A stretch of DNA of 64,000 nucleotides. Origin: Rhodeus uyekii. Taxonomy: Eukaryota; Chordata; Actinopteri; Cypriniformes; Acheilognathidae. Of this stretch, positions 39,643-51,800 are shown one piece after another. Position 1 is the stretch's first letter. The number at the start of each line of letters is the position of its first letter. Under the pieces are notes generated by a model. That model saw only the letters and a list, made by a program, of their open reading frames with translations, did no database searches and had not been told where the DNA came from. The position numbers and the translations under genes were made by a program. The stretch spans positions 1-64,000 of the forward strand of contig JAWRVZ010000619.1 in assembly GCA_037043235.1 (NCBI GenBank), written 5' to 3'.

Positions 39643-40781
39643 TGTTGCTGAAGGAACGGATGAAAGTCCTTCTCCATACTGATAAACAGACAAATAATTC
39701 AGTTTTAGGGCAAGAAATTGGATGCAACTATTAAACACATATCTATAATAATATTAGAGACTTACAATAAGGTCTCATTTGTTAACATTAATTAATGCAT
39801 TAACCAGCAACATTTTTTAGACCATTTATTAACTTTTGCTAATGTTAGTTAAAAATATTCATGCTAGTTCACAGTGCATTAACTAATATTAAAAGATACT
39901 GTTGATCTTAATGTTAAGATTAATAAATGTTTTTCTTAATTCATGTTAACTAACGAAGTCAAATTAAAAATGTTAACTAATGAAACCTTGAAGTGCTATT
40001 AAATGTAAATATTGACCACTATATGCTCTTTAAAAAACTACAAATTACACCAGCTAAAATATCTAGTATCGGTAGTATAATAACTTGTACCCAGTTTCGA
40101 ATTCAATACAAAATTCTACTACTTGTCTACAAATCTCTAAATAATCTGGCTCCCTCCTACCTGACCGATCTTCTCCACCCTTACACCCCCATGAGAGAAC
40201 TGAGATCGGAGGATAAACTCCTCTTAAAGCTTTTGAAGTGATTTGTGTAGATTTAATTCAACTGCCGTTTGGGTTGCTTTACATTATTTATAACTTAAGA
40301 GTTTGACTAAGATATTTAGTGCTTTTAAACTTACATTCATTCATTTATTCAAAGCGATTGCATCACATTCAAGAAACACATTGACATTCTAATCAGTTCT
40401 TGCTTTCCCTGGGAATCGAACCCATGACCATGATGTTGCAAGCGCTGCTCTCTACTGTTAGAGACACAGGAAAGCTGCTTGATTTTTTACTACTCAAAAG
40501 CTCATTGCAGTGATTTAAATATGATGTGAACACACACTATCTCATCAGATATTTTTCTTAATAAGCAACACTATGATGCATTTCAACAGCTTTCATGTTT
40601 CAAGAAGCAGAAATTCCCAAACCAATCCGTTCTCCTGAAAACTGCAGTGAGAAGTGAGAACGAGCAGGTCGTACGTTGTATTTTTTTAAGTATCCCATGT
40701 AGCGCAAGACCCCGATCCACACGAGCATGGTGCCGCTGCCCAGCAGAATACTGCACACATCATAACTCGCCACGGCCTGAG

Positions 40782-40824
<43 letters not shown>

Positions 40825-43800
40825 GTCAATGACAAGAGTCAATTCACTGATTCAACTACATCATGCAAAAGATTAAGAGATTTAGAATGGATTCATTTGA
40901 TTAAAAATACAGCTACACTGAGAAACTTTTATATGTGAATATATAGTAAAGTGTCTTTTATTCCTGTGATTAAAGCTGAATTTATTAGATGATAAATACA
41001 GTAAAACAGTGTAATATTATATCAGTGTAAAACAGCTGTTTTCTATGTGAATATATAGTAAAGTGTTATTTATTCCTGTGATTAAAGCTGAATTTATTAG
41101 ATGATAAATACAGTAAAACAGTGTAATATTATATCAGTGTAAAACAGCTGTTTTCTATGTGAATATATAGTAAAGTGTCATTTATTCCTGTGATTAAAGC
41201 TGAATTTATTAGATGATAAATACAGTAAAACAGTGTAATATTATATCAGTGTAAAACAGCTGTTTTCTATGTGAATATATAGTAAAGTGTCATTTATTCC
41301 TGTGATTAAAGCTGAATTTATTAGATGATAAATACAGTAAAACAGTGTAATATTATATCAGTGTAAAACAGCTGTTTTCTATGTGAATATATAGTAAAGT
41401 GTCATTTATTCCTGTGATTAAAGCTGAATTTATTAGATGATAAATACAGTAAAACAGTGTAATATTATATCAGTGTAAAACAGCTGTTTTCTATGTGAAT
41501 ATATAGTAAAGTGTCATTTATTCCTGTGATTAAAGATGAATTTATTAGATGATAAATACAGTAAAACAGTGTAATATTATATCAGTGTAAAACAGCTGTT
41601 TTCTATGTGAATATATAGTAAAGTGTCATTTATTCCTGTGATTAAAGTTGTGTTTTCAGCATCATTACTGCAGTCTTCAGTGTCACATAATCTTCACAGA
41701 TACTCTGATGATTTGATGATCAACACACATTTATTATTTTCATCATACTTCTGTAGAATTCATGATATATTTAAAAGATTTTGTATTCTTTGATGAATAG
41801 AAATTTCAAAACAATAGTATTTAAAACGGAACATTACAAATGTAATTACTGTAACTCCTGTTCAATTTAACGCATCCTTCCTGAATCAAAGTTAATCTCT
41901 TTAAAAAGAAAGACTGACCCAATCTACTGAACAGCACTGGACAGATGTCTGACCTTCAGCTGGATGATGATCTTCAGCAGAGAGCCAGAGATGGTCAGCA
42001 CGTCACTGAGGATGATGAGCACGCACCAGCCGCTGATGAACTCCACGCGGTCGGAGAAGGACACGCGTTTGCTGCAGCGACGGGACACGAACCGGGCGTA
42101 CTCCTGCAGATCAGATGAACGTGCGATCACGGCCGGAACTTTGACTGGTTACAAATAAACTCTCATACCATTTCTGCAATCACGTCACAGTAAGGTCTCG
42201 TTAACATTAATGTACTAACTAATATGAATATCAATGAGCAATACATTCGTTACAGTATTTATTCATCTATATAACGTTAATAAAATCCAGCTGATTATTC
42301 ATGTTAGCTCACAGTGCATATGAATAATGTATTAGTAACTGTTGAAATGAACATTAAGATTAATAAACGTTTAAATCATATTAACTGAAGTAGTAACTAA
42401 TGAAACTTTACCAAAATATTTAGACCAACATTTAAGATTTATGCATTTGAAATGCATTTAATAATTCCACTCATTTGGAGTTTTAACATAAAAAAACAAT
42501 AATAATAACTTAACGTGATGCATATTTCCCAGTCATGCATAAATTAAACCGGTTAGATTTTTGCACTCAAACAAATCATGCCAGAGTTATTTAAAACTAT
42601 TTGAATAATCATATTGAGTCAGCATAAAAAAAATAATTACATTAAAATATTCATTTACTAGTTAAATACATGTAATCGCTTCACAATGTGTGGAACGATG
42701 TTTAATTAGTTCAAATGCACTCGACTGAAACAAATCGGATTTAACGATGAAACATACAGTGCTTATTGTTTTTAAAACACATTCAATATATTAGTGCGGT
42801 TACACAAACCTGCCCAGTTTTATCATGTTGAGTGTGACAGAAAACATCATATGACTGGAATATAAACCTTTATGGCATGTTTTTGTCCTCTTTGGATCCT
42901 GACTGTGTAAATCACCTTCAGCAGAGTTTGTTTCATGGCAAGCGATTTTCTTTTAATCTCAATGATTAATTGCACAAACATCCTGAACCCACAACGGGAA
43001 CTCACGAGCTGCAGCAGAAGTCCAGCTTTGAGCGAGCGCGAGCAGAGCAGCAGCGACAGCGCCAGAATCACAATCACCGCGCCGTCAAACACAACCATGA
43101 CATACATGTTCCTCGCCGCTGCACACACAACACACACACACACACATGCGTTAGCATCAGTGTGAGACACTGCAGATCAATGCCTTCATAACGCGCTGCA
43201 GAGAAAACATCCAGAACACACATTTCAGTCTTTGTTTTTTTGCACTTTACCTACTTGCATCTGTATATTTCAACTACGATACACATCTTTAAAGAGTTTT
43301 TCCTTCATTTCAGCTGAACTTACAGGATTATTCCTGACTATATTCTGCAGGATTTTACTGAGCGGTTTCTTCACATTTCATGCACACTCATTTATATGTC
43401 AGTTTATTCATAAAAACGTGGCGAAAATTTTTTGTCTGTTAACAGTTTTTCTGATTTATGGAGCGATAAGAACAATATCCAAAAATCCCTCAATAAAATC
43501 CTTTAACATTAATATTTTAACAAAATCAAAGAAGGATTTTGAACTTCCTCCAATATTCACATTAATGTTCTAGAAATGTGTGCGATTAGTGCGTATTTCA
43601 AAAAACCTTTGCACATTTAAATATTTTAGAAAACGTTATTAAAAAAGTTTATATTTCTTCCCCAAGCTATTCACCTGTGCTGTTTTAACGACGATAGATT
43701 TCTTCGATCACAATCACAGGGATTTTACAATAAACTTGATTGGTTGGAGCGCAAGTTCATTTTTCATTAGAACATTCCAGTCCAACTTCAAGATCTTTCA

Positions 43801-46699
43801 CTTTTTACATCCTGTAAATGTTTTAATCATTGTATCAGAATAAATGATTATTAAAGCTGAAGGCCGCTTACGTTTCATAGGAAAACTTTCTTAAATGGCA
43901 ACCTAAGCGTATTCATTTATTAAAAGTAAAAGTTTAAGGGTTTGCACATCAGAAATGCAGTCAGTAAAGAGTGGAGGATCATGGGAAAGACTCACATGCG
44001 CCAGTCATGATCCAGTCTCTGCATCCGTAGATCCGCACGTCACTGTCCAGATCAACCGTGATTCTGCCGCTGTGCGGCTCGTTGTCAAAGGAGATCTGCT
44101 CATTACAACAACACTTTATTATTTGGCTTTAGTAGAGAGCGGCGCTTGCAACATCAAGGTCATGGGTTCGATTCCCAGGGAAAGCAAGAACTGATTATGA
44201 ATCAGTGTATCACTGGGTTTCCTGAATGCGATGATAAAAGCAGGAATGTAGATGTATTTTAAAGAGTCTCTTCTGCTCATCAAGGCTGAATTTATTACAT
44301 AAAAACTACAGCAAAACAGGGTAATATTATATCAGAACCCATGACCTTGACGTTGCAAGCGCTGCTCTATACTGTTAGACACAGGAAGGGATTTATCCAA
44401 CATATATTCTATAATTGAGACATTGTTTTACATACTTTGTATCACAGTCTGTGTTCGAGAGTTCATTATACAAACTAATCTAAATGATTTTTTAGATTCA
44501 TTTTTGTGGGTTTTTTGGTGACATGAACAATACGTTTTTTCGCTATTCTACGTTTCCTGTTATTATTGTAAAAGAAAACAGCTTCATATTGTTCTGGAAA
44601 TGGCGAGACGGTCATGCGTTCAGTGAAAGAAAAACCTGCAAATGTTTCCCGGTTTATTCCACTCATGAGTGTGTGTGTGTGTGTGAGTGTGTGAGGAAGC
44701 GATGAGCAACAGTGAGACATACCATAATGTTGAAGCTGTAACAGTCGGGGAGCTCGTGATACTGAACCGTCTCCAGGTTAATGTTTTTCAGAGGGAATTT
44801 TACAGTCACTGTCAACAACCTGACGAACACACACACACACGCGCACACACACACACACTGATTCAACAAGAGTGCATTTCTAAAGATCTGCACAAAAGCA
44901 TGTGCAATATCTGCAGAACTATTTGCTGTAATACAGGGATATTTAGTGAAACAGCGTGAGTTCAGGAAACACCTCTGGAAGTGCAGCGTGAAGTTCAGTG
45001 TGTTTGAGGAGGGAAGCAGCGGGTGAATCAGCACACACTCTGAAACACAGAGCAGAAGATCAGACGCATGTGTGTGTGTGTGTGAGCGCCGGCACGCATC
45101 CCTCACCTTCCTCCACCTGAGCGTCGATGTCGAAGCTCTCGCTGGCCGGAGACACGCTGCCGTTGCGGAAGAACCGCTGGCAGACGCTGAGAGGAGAGTA
45201 AACGTCTCCCCGCCTCTCGTACTCGTGGTTCCCCGCCGTTATGCTGCGCAACATCAGAAACTGCACAGGAAACACACGAGCTCAAGCTCCAACACACTAC
45301 AATTGCTTCAATCACCTTTCAGCAACTTCATCTAATCTTTTGTGCACTTTAACATTTTCTGTATGGCATGCAATTTGAAATTCATTTTTGCATCTTTTCT
45401 GCACTTTTAAATATAAATATTACATATGGAACAATTTAAAATACATTTGTTTCTTTTGTGCACTTTAAACTATAAATGGTTAGATATGGTATGCAATTTA
45501 AAAAGGATTATTTGTTGCATCTTTTCTTTAGGGAACTTTTAGTATAAATATTTATACACTGTGTGTCATGCAACTTAAAACACATTTTGTTTCATCTTTT
45601 GGCAAAATTAAAATATAAAAATGTATATACAGTAATCACATGCCACTTCGTTCGTTTTTGCATCTTTTCTGCACTGTTAGACATAAATATTACATATGGA
45701 AGACAATTTAAGATAATATTTGTGCAATTTAATCGAATCCTTTGTGCACTTTAAAATAGAAATATTAATTGTTTAAATACTGTTTAGCATGCAATTTAAA
45801 ACATTGTTGTATCTTTTGGCCATTAAAAATAGTTATATATTTTTAAAAAAAGTAACACATTTTTTATTATATATATATATATATATGAAAAAAAATCACC
45901 TTTTGCCAACATTTAAATATAAATATTTATTTAATTGCATTTTTTATATTTTGTGCACTTAATATAAATATTTACACATGGAATGCAATTTAAAATACAT
46001 TTGTGCAATTACATTAAAAATAAATATTTCTATATTGCATGCAATTTTAAATAATTTTTGCTAAGCTTGTGCACTTTTACATAAAAACTTACATCTATGT
46101 CATGCAGTTTAAAATGCATTTGTCTATCATACTATTTCACTCTGTTTGCTCTTCTTAGGCCTGATTTCTGAAGATCTCAAGGATCTCGTCCTCCGGATCG
46201 CTGACGGCTCGTCCGAGGACTGACCTGCCGCACGGCGTAAGACACGTGTGTGTAGACGTCCTGCTGCGTGTAAACGGCGTAGGAGCTCGCGCTGCTCTCG
46301 CTGAAGTTCTTCAGGAACAGATGCCGGAACGCCATGAGATTCTCCTCCTTAAACTGAACCACCATCTGATTACTGAGCCCGAACGACACCAGCTACACAC
46401 ACACACACACGCGGAAAACACAGTCTGAATAGCTGTTTTATTCTTCGTAGCTCCAGCTATAAAGAGCCCAGGCGTTCAGACAGTACCTGTATGGTGACCA
46501 CAGCGATTTTAACGATCTGCAGAATCAGTTTCCAGGGTTTTCTCCGGCGAGCTTTGTACTTTTCGTAGGGGTTCATGAAGAAGTACTTCAGCTTCCTCCT
46601 GAACTTCTCCACGTCCTCCTCCGACTCCAGGACAGTGTGGGAGTCGGACCAGTTTCCGTTGGGATCGTTTATACACCAGGAGTCAGTGGAGTCGTCCAT
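36000..46699 (-). CDS. mcoln3: Mucolipin-3 (TRPML3) cation channel, complete, 13 coding exons
   Basis: TRPML3 is a Ca2+/Na+-permeable channel of endosomes and lysosomes, gated by PI(3,5)P2. Exons in order: 46699-46487, 46392-46225, 45260-45107, 45039-44973, 44819-44723, 44095-43996, 43118-43006, 42103-41954, 40776-40675, 39559-39437, 38681-38475, 36258-36128, 36030-36000. All phases agree and sum to 551 aa (human MCOLN3: 553). Visible: polybasic KARRRKPWK at 49-57, TM1 about 57-78, luminal domain with cysteines 154, 180, 227, 258 and sequons NGS (160) and NFT (194), TM2 about 270-292, SYDVCSILLG, the S5/pore block YLGYCFCGWIVLGPYH, filter NGDDMF at 445-450, S6 about 470-494, and cysteines 535, 538, 539 near the end. 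FGLSNQMVVQFKEEN and the head-to-head dnai3 neighbour favour mcoln3 over mcoln1/2. Fish may have 3a/3b duplicates; which one is unresolved. Confidence 0.95.
36383..38275. repeat. 61-bp tandem array with CCAAT and GC boxes, in the last large mcoln3 intron
   Basis: About 30 units of 61 bp. Each carries agccaatcagaagag and then gtgggcggagtctcactg. From about 36900 to 37930 two unit types alternate (one with agcatgtgggcgg and cacaaccaaatcc, the other with agatggtgggcgg and ctcaaataaatcc), giving a 122-bp higher-order period. Two early units carry an extra block with gtgtaatgacaataaagttg followed by aatctaatct (about 36433-36478 and 36714-36766), which looks like a retroelement tail. The 69-aa frames that recur every 122 bp are repeat artefacts. 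Confidence 0.95.
38682..39436. other. mcoln3 intron between exons 11 and 12, unique sequence
   Basis: AT-rich intron sequence. I see no repeat family, RNA gene or convincing open frame in it. Confidence 0.5.
39601..39640. repeat. (CA)n microsatellite
   Basis: Pure CA run in the mcoln3 intron just upstream (in gene sense) of exon 11. Similar short runs occur at 40782-40820, 43128-43146 and 44830-44858, each close to a splice acceptor, where as TG/UG runs they take the place of a polypyrimidine tract. Confidence 0.9.
39764..39990. mobile_element. Non-autonomous DNA element, common teleost type
   Basis: Contains ttaacattaattaatgcatt, gttcacagtgcattaactaa, and ends near gttaactaatgaaacct. Two more copies occur at 42190-42415 and 59330-60055, so it is an interspersed family. 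I take it for a hAT-like MITE by its look. The family is not proven. Confidence 0.6.
40090..40225 (+). pseudogene. LINE ORF2 C-terminal fragment (L2/Rex-like)
   Basis: About 45 codons reading FRIQYKILLLVYKSLNNLAP and SYLTDLLHPYTPMRELRS. This resembles the region downstream of the reverse transcriptase in CR1/L2/Rex-type LINEs; compare FKVLLLVYKSLNGLGPQYI in the L2 at 55139-58416. No start, no RT core, and antisense to mcoln3. A dead fragment. Confidence 0.8.
40325..40478 (-). mobile_element. tRNA-derived SINE (HE1/DANA-like)
   Basis: Read on the - strand, an RNA polymerase III B box ggttcgattcc lies at 40422-40412, preceded by gcgcttgcaacatcatggtc. Body sequence with attctaatca and acacattgac follows, shared with the copy at 62450. 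It lies in a mcoln3 intron. Not a tRNA gene: no cloverleaf can be completed. Confidence 0.75.
40925..41720. repeat. 112-bp tandem repeat amplified from an interspersed element
   Basis: About 6.5 near-identical copies of a 112-bp unit (markers ttctatgtgaatatatagta at 41041, 41153, 41265 and so on, with gctgaatttattagatgata). The last copy runs into agcatcattactgcagtctt and cagtgtcacataatctt, a stretch typical of a widespread cyprinid repeat. A single related monomer lies at 44265-44335. In a mcoln3 intron. Confidence 0.92.
42190..42415. mobile_element. Second copy of the element at 39764
   Basis: Shares gttagctcacagtgcat, attaagattaataaacgttt and gtaactaatgaaactt with the copy at 39764-39990. 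It lies in the mcoln3 intron after exon 8. Confidence 0.6.
43195..43510 (-). repeat. Uncharacterised interspersed repeat, copy in mcoln3
   Basis: The reverse complement of this segment matches 58500-58870 over most of its length. Shared blocks include ctgcaggattttactgagcg with gtttcttcacatttcat, and tctttaaagagtttttcctt with catttca. No coding frame or TIRs seen. It lies in the mcoln3 intron between exons 6 and 7. Confidence 0.75.
44131..44245 (+). mobile_element. tRNA-derived SINE (HE1/DANA-like), + copy
   Basis: agtagagagcggcgcttgca leads into the B box ggttcgattcc at 44165-44175, then agggaaagcaagaactgatt. Same family as 40325-40478, in a mcoln3 intron. Confidence 0.7.
44265..44395 (-). 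mobile_element. Composite of repeat fragments: 112-bp monomer and SINE head
   Basis: 44265-44335 carries a monomer of the 112-bp repeat type (aaggctgaatttattacata). It joins directly to a - strand SINE head (acccatgaccttgacgttgc, then aagcgctgctc). The B box is cut off at the junction, so the SINE copy is broken. Confidence 0.6.
45340..46125. repeat. Degenerate AT-rich tandem repeat in a mcoln3 intron
   Basis: Imperfect copies of a roughly 65-85 bp unit with the phrases atgcaatttaaaatacattt, gtgcactttaaa and tataaatatttat. Fills the intron between exons 2 and 3. No coding or RNA signal. Confidence 0.7.
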
Positions 46700-46701
46700 G
46701 T

Positions 46702-47659
46702 CTGAAAAACCGTCGCAATCCCCGCATTAAGACCAGCATTCCCTGCACTCGTTAACCAAACACTGACAAACTACTTCATTTGAGTGCAAGACGGGATTCG
46801 TATTTTAACAAGTTCATAGGATGGTAAACACTGAATTGTAGGTCTATTCCATGTTTTCTTGTCTTGGATTTGTATGTATTCTATCAGAAAGTCTACTGTT
46901 ATCATGATTATAATTTGTGCATTTTTTATAAATTCAATCTGCTTTTATAGGTCATATTTATTTTTATTTGTTTTATAGACCAAAAATATGCTACAATGAG
47001 ACCATTTCAATTAATTGATTCCAATTAAGTATTTCAAAATAAATGAAGGTTTAGATTACAATTGTTTAAAAAAACGATTTAACAATCAGTTTAAGGCCTC
47101 ATCACTCCACAAAATATTATATAATATACACTATATGTGTGTCTGTACACACACACACAAACACACCATGATACAAAAAGAAACGCAAAGTAAAACAACA
47201 TAAGCTCCAGGAAACAAAGCGTCACAAATACCAGCCATTCTCTATAAACTCCAGCTATACAGAGAACACACATGACCTGTGACAGTCACATGTTCACATG
47301 AGCTGTTTTATAAACTGAAGAGAAGGGTTAATGAAAGCAGGAGCAATGCTGCTCTTCCACCTTCATCTGCGTCACGTGACCAGCACACCTGCTCCATCAG
47401 AAACACCTTGTGATGCCACTTCACACATCAACCATAATTAAGACAAAAAACTCTCAATTATGACAGTCTAACTAAAGACTTATACTTTGTTTGGTCATAA
47501 TTCAGATATACACGTTCTCTAATGCGGTAGAAACCGCTTCCATGAGGATCTAATGTGTTTTATCGCCGTTTTAAATCAAACCACTACATGCAAAATCAAA
47601 ACTAATCCAACTCTTTAAAGCATTTTAAAGAAAAGTAAGAGATTTCATCAGTTACTCAC
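46702..47659 (-). other. mcoln3 first intron
   Basis: On the - strand the donor gtgagt begins at 47659, following a noncoding first exon. The acceptor ttttcag lies immediately before 46701, two bases upstream of the ATG (46699-46697). The intron is AT-rich with a short CA run near 47150. Nothing else recognised. Confidence 0.6.
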
Positions 47660-47930
47660 CAGTTACAGCAGATCAACGGCGAGAGACACTCATTTATGCG
47701 TTTATTCCGAAGAAACTTCCATGAAGAGTTTCAGAGACGCTCTGACAGATGAAGGGGCGGGGCTAGCGCCAAGCAACGCGAGGATAGGGTACGCCGCCTG
47801 TCAATCACGCGAATCTCCGCCTCCGAAACCAGTAGCAACCGTCTGTGATGCCGGAAGCTGATCGCGCTGTTTATAATGTTCTTATTCTTTAAAGCGACGC
47901 CATACAGCTTTAAATAAGAGGTACGGTTTA
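47660..47930. promoter_or_regulatory. Bidirectional promoter region mcoln3/dnai3
   Basis: The interval between the head-to-head genes is GC-richer than its surroundings. It holds a GC box GGGGCGGGGC at 47754-47763, an ETS site CCGGAAG at 47841-47847, and RFX X-box-like half sites agcaac at about 47771-47776 and in gaaaccagtagcaac at 47825-47839. X-boxes mark ciliary genes, which would fit dnai3, but both are imperfect. A plausible noncoding mcoln3 exon ends at 47660 (- strand), and a plausible dnai3 noncoding exon ends before gtacgg at 47921 (+ strand). Start sites are inferred, not shown. Confidence 0.55.
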
Positions 47931-48173
47931 TGAGATTATGTGCTAAATCGACAGTTTTATATGTCACTTTACTTGTTTATGCTTAAATTCATAATGATTG
48001 TAAATATGATGGTATATAATCATTAAGTCATATTTAAATCGTGTTTGTGTTTAATGCAGTTATTTTACACTATTTTTAAAAATATGTTTAAAAAAATATG
48101 ATCCTGTTATATGACTTTTCTCAAGTTATGATTGAAAGCAGGGATAATTAATTAAAAAAATTAACTGTCCAGA

Positions 48174-48560
48174 ATTGCATACTTCGCTAGTATGTAGTAG
48201 GCAAAAAATGGCATGGCTGTGTCCAAATCTCACACTCTATTGAATAAGTAGTTATTTTGAATAGGTAATTACTAAACGACTGCTAAAAACGATGTTCTAT
48301 ATAGTTCGAGTGCATCTATTTTAAATAATGTAATCACCATGTTGTCAGTTGAGTCGCTTCACTGGCATTCATAAATCCTGTCCCGCTGCATCATGGGATA
48401 GAAAAGAGTCCCTCATACGCACCCTTCAGAACCGGGAGTAGCAGCTCATCCGGGGACTTTTCCCTACTCTTTTATGCGTACTGCAAATTCTGACATACTG
48501 CTTTTGTTACGTACTTGTTTTCATCTACTACATACACTAGTAGGGAAGTGTGTTATTTTA
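48174..48560. mobile_element. TIR element in the dnai3 5' intron
   Basis: The left end (ttgcatacttcgctagtatg, then tagtaggcaaaa) and right end (ttttcatctactacatacac, then tagtagggaagtgt) are imperfect inverted copies. No transposase frame lies between them. It resembles common cyprinid MITEs. Family not named. Confidence 0.6.
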
Positions 48561-48838
48561 GACAGCCTGAAGATTAAGCTGTTTGTCAAACTACTTTTCA
48601 CCAGCAGATGTCGCCCGTGTGTTTCTCTCAGTTAGACAGGTGTTCTGCGTAATGCATACAGGATGCAACAGAATCCTGTTCAGTTCAAACACAATTGTTT
48701 TCCTTCTGTTTTCCACTGTGCACATCTGAAATAATGACTCTACTCCATGCATGCTTGTTCATTCTGTAGGATAGAATTCTACTCTACTCAGTTTAACAGC
48801 TTCAGAGGAGTACAGCCCATGATATCCCAGTGAAAGAC

Positions 48839-51800
48839 ATGCCTCCAAAGAGAGCCGAGAGCAGAGTGAGCAGTGGCAACACTAAAGTCAAGGGCAAAGG
48901 TATGAACATCCTGTCCAAAGTTGAACGATTTATTTGTTATTGTTATGATTAATAATACTTATTCCTCTCGAGAAACACAATCATTGTTCTCTCTCTAATG
49001 CATCATTTTTTGCAGATAGTAAAAAGGAGAAGAGTTTTCCCACCCCAGATGAAGCTGCATCCGAATACGGCAAGTGTCTCATTTCTCTCTCAAAAACGCT
49101 GATAGTCAGATCTGTGTCCGGCGTGTTTGCACTCGCTGCTGTCCGTTCAGGGTCTGTGATCAGATGAAAGACTCACGGAGCCAGACCGCTTTCTCTCCTC
49201 TTCTGTTCCCAGACTCCATCTGCTCTTGCTGTGCAGGCGACGGGAAACCACAAGAAATGCATCTCCATACCTTTTTATATTCTGCTTGTGTTTGCTTTCA
49301 AGCTTTAACGTTTTTAGGGCAATGCACTTAAAAGTTTTATTTGGAATAGTCTGACCTCTTGTGGTCGAAACAGGCATCTGAACACAAGAAAAACAGGGCC
49401 TGTAATGTCATAAACCATGTTCAATATCCCAGTGTTTTCTGAAGGGCACGTGTGGGTACGTTAGCAGAGAAAGTGCAATTATGTAATTATATGGGCTATA
49501 AATCCATACGAGTTTCCACTGCAGAGAAGCGCCCGCGGCTCCCCGGATTAAATGACCCGAGCGCCGTCTCTCGGATCAGATGTTACCGGATGAACCGCAT
49601 GTTCCTTTGAGAGAGAGGATGATGAGGGTTTCCCTGAGGTGTCCAAACCTGTGATGTCACACACAAAATATAACACACACGCACACTAACGTTAAGAATT
49701 GTTTGCTCAGTATATTAATATTCCTGCTGCTCTTGTCCTCATTGTTGAGTCTCCACAGCTCCGGTCACCATCACTATCACTGCATTGTATGCTTTTGTAG
49801 GTTTAATTGTAGGTCAGTCCTTTAGATGCCTGATTATGTTCTGAAGTAAAGGCCGGCCGCTCATCAGGCGTGGGTTCAGGTTCAGGGACGGAAAGCTGAT
49901 ATCTGTGTTTGTGTAACACACACCCCTCCCTCATTCAACAGAACATCTGTCAGAGAAACACTGGGATAAACTGCTGTGAGCTTTCAGTCCTGTCACACCT
50001 GCAATATTAAGAGAGTGAGAATCCGAAATACAAGATACTGGAAATATGGCACACAATACTGCGAAGTACTGCTTCTTCAAATAATGCATTTCTTTCTTTG
50101 CCTTAAAAAGAAAGAAGTCTAAAAAGAAACATTGGCAACCATTCACAACACTCTAGCAACTGCATAGCAACCCCCAGGCAACCACCCACAACAAACTTGC
50201 AACTGCATAGCAACCCCCTGGCAACCACCTACAACACTCTAGCTACAGCATAGCAACCCTCAGGCAACCACCCACAACAAACTTGCAACTGCATAGCAAC
50301 CCCCTGGCAACCACCCACAACAAACTTGCAACTGCATAGCAACCCCCAGGCAACCACCCACAACAAACTTGCAACTGCATAGCAACCCCCAGGCAACCAC
50401 CCACAACAAACTTGCAACTGCATAGCAACCCCCTGGCAACCACCCACAACAAACTTGCAACTGCATAGCAACCCCCAGGCAACCACCCACAACAAACTTG
50501 CAACTGCATAGCAACCCCCTGGAAACCACCCACAACAAACTTGCAACTGCATAGCAACCCCCTGGCAACCACCTACAACACTCTAGCTACTGCATAGCAA
50601 CCCCTTGGTTGTCTAGCAACTTCGTAGCAACCACAACACTTTAGCAACCGCATAGCAGCCAATCTTAAATGTGGCAACCATCCACAACACTGTACCAATT
50701 TAACTGCATAGCAACCCCCTACAAACCATCTCTCTAGCAACTGCATAGCAACCCCCTGGTAAAAACCTACAACAATCTAGCAAACAGAATAGTAACCCCC
50801 TGGCAACCACCCTCAACATTCTAGCAACTGCATAGCAATCCCTTGAAACTTTAGCAACTTCATAGCAACCCTTGACAACCACCCACAACACAACATAAGC
50901 ACTCTAGCTACTGCATAGCAACCCCTTAAAACTCTAGCAACTCCCTGACAACCACCCACAACACAAGCACTCTAGCTACTGCATAGCAACCCCTTGAAAC
51001 TCTAGCAACTCCCTGGCAACGACCCACAACACAAGCACTCTAACTACTGCATAGCAACTAACCCTAACTCTGGCAACCACCCACAACACTCTAGCTACTG
51101 CACAGCAACCCCTTGAAACTCTAGCAACTCCCTGACAACCACCCACAACACAAGCACTCTAACTACTGCATAGCAACCTCTTGTAACTATAGCAACTGCA
51201 TAGCAACCACCTGACAACCACCCACAACTCTCTAGCGACTGCCAGGCATTTCAGAATACATTTTTCAAATAAAGCTGGCACATAATGAGCTCTCCTGGTC
51301 CTGAGCTCTGAAAGACACACATGTGAGGAAGAACACTTGCTCTGGTAAGGGACAGTCGCTCATTCATTGTGTCTGGTCTGAAGAGCTGCATGAAATGCGA
51401 GTGTGTTCTGCATGAAATTAGAGTTTTAGAAGAGAAAACCACGCGCTTTGAGGAGGTTATTTGTATGTACATGTTCTGAGGAGCTTGTGTCCCCTTTGAA
51501 GAGGCAAAGAGCTTCATCCACACTGTCATTAAGCTGAGCCGTGTTTACTGACGTTCATCGGTCCTGATCTGAGCAGATATCTCTGGATTTACTGCTGCAC
51601 TCGTCTGCTTTTATAGCTCTGACAATCTGCACCGTCATAAATACACACTAATGGCTCATGTCAAGAAAAACTGCATTTATCTGTGTTTTATTGTTATAAA
51701 AGAGTTTGCTGTATTACATGACATACTGTTATTTTTACAAACAAAATTATGACTGTTTTTGGTTTACAGCCAATTTTGCAATAAAACTGCTGAAATTCAG

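Noticed and set aside
44131..44180. A tRNA gene (B box GGTTCGATTCC)
   Set aside because: The same sequence recurs in other copies with shared non-tRNA body, so it is a tRNA-derived SINE.
36000..46699. Assignment to mcoln1 or mcoln2 instead of mcoln3
   Set aside because: Luminal-loop wording and 551-aa length fit MCOLN3 best, and dnai3 is the head-to-head neighbour of MCOLN3 in human.
47731..47967. 78-codon - strand frame in the promoter interval
   Set aside because: No family resemblance, spans the promoter region and has no splice or Kozak support.
49074..49075. Canonical GT donor for dnai3 exon 2
   Set aside because: It puts exon 3 out of frame, while the GC donor at 49070 keeps the DNAI3 reading.
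50229..50572. Cys/Gly/Trp-rich - strand frames of about 105 codons
   Set aside because: Translation of the 43-bp minisatellite in three phases.
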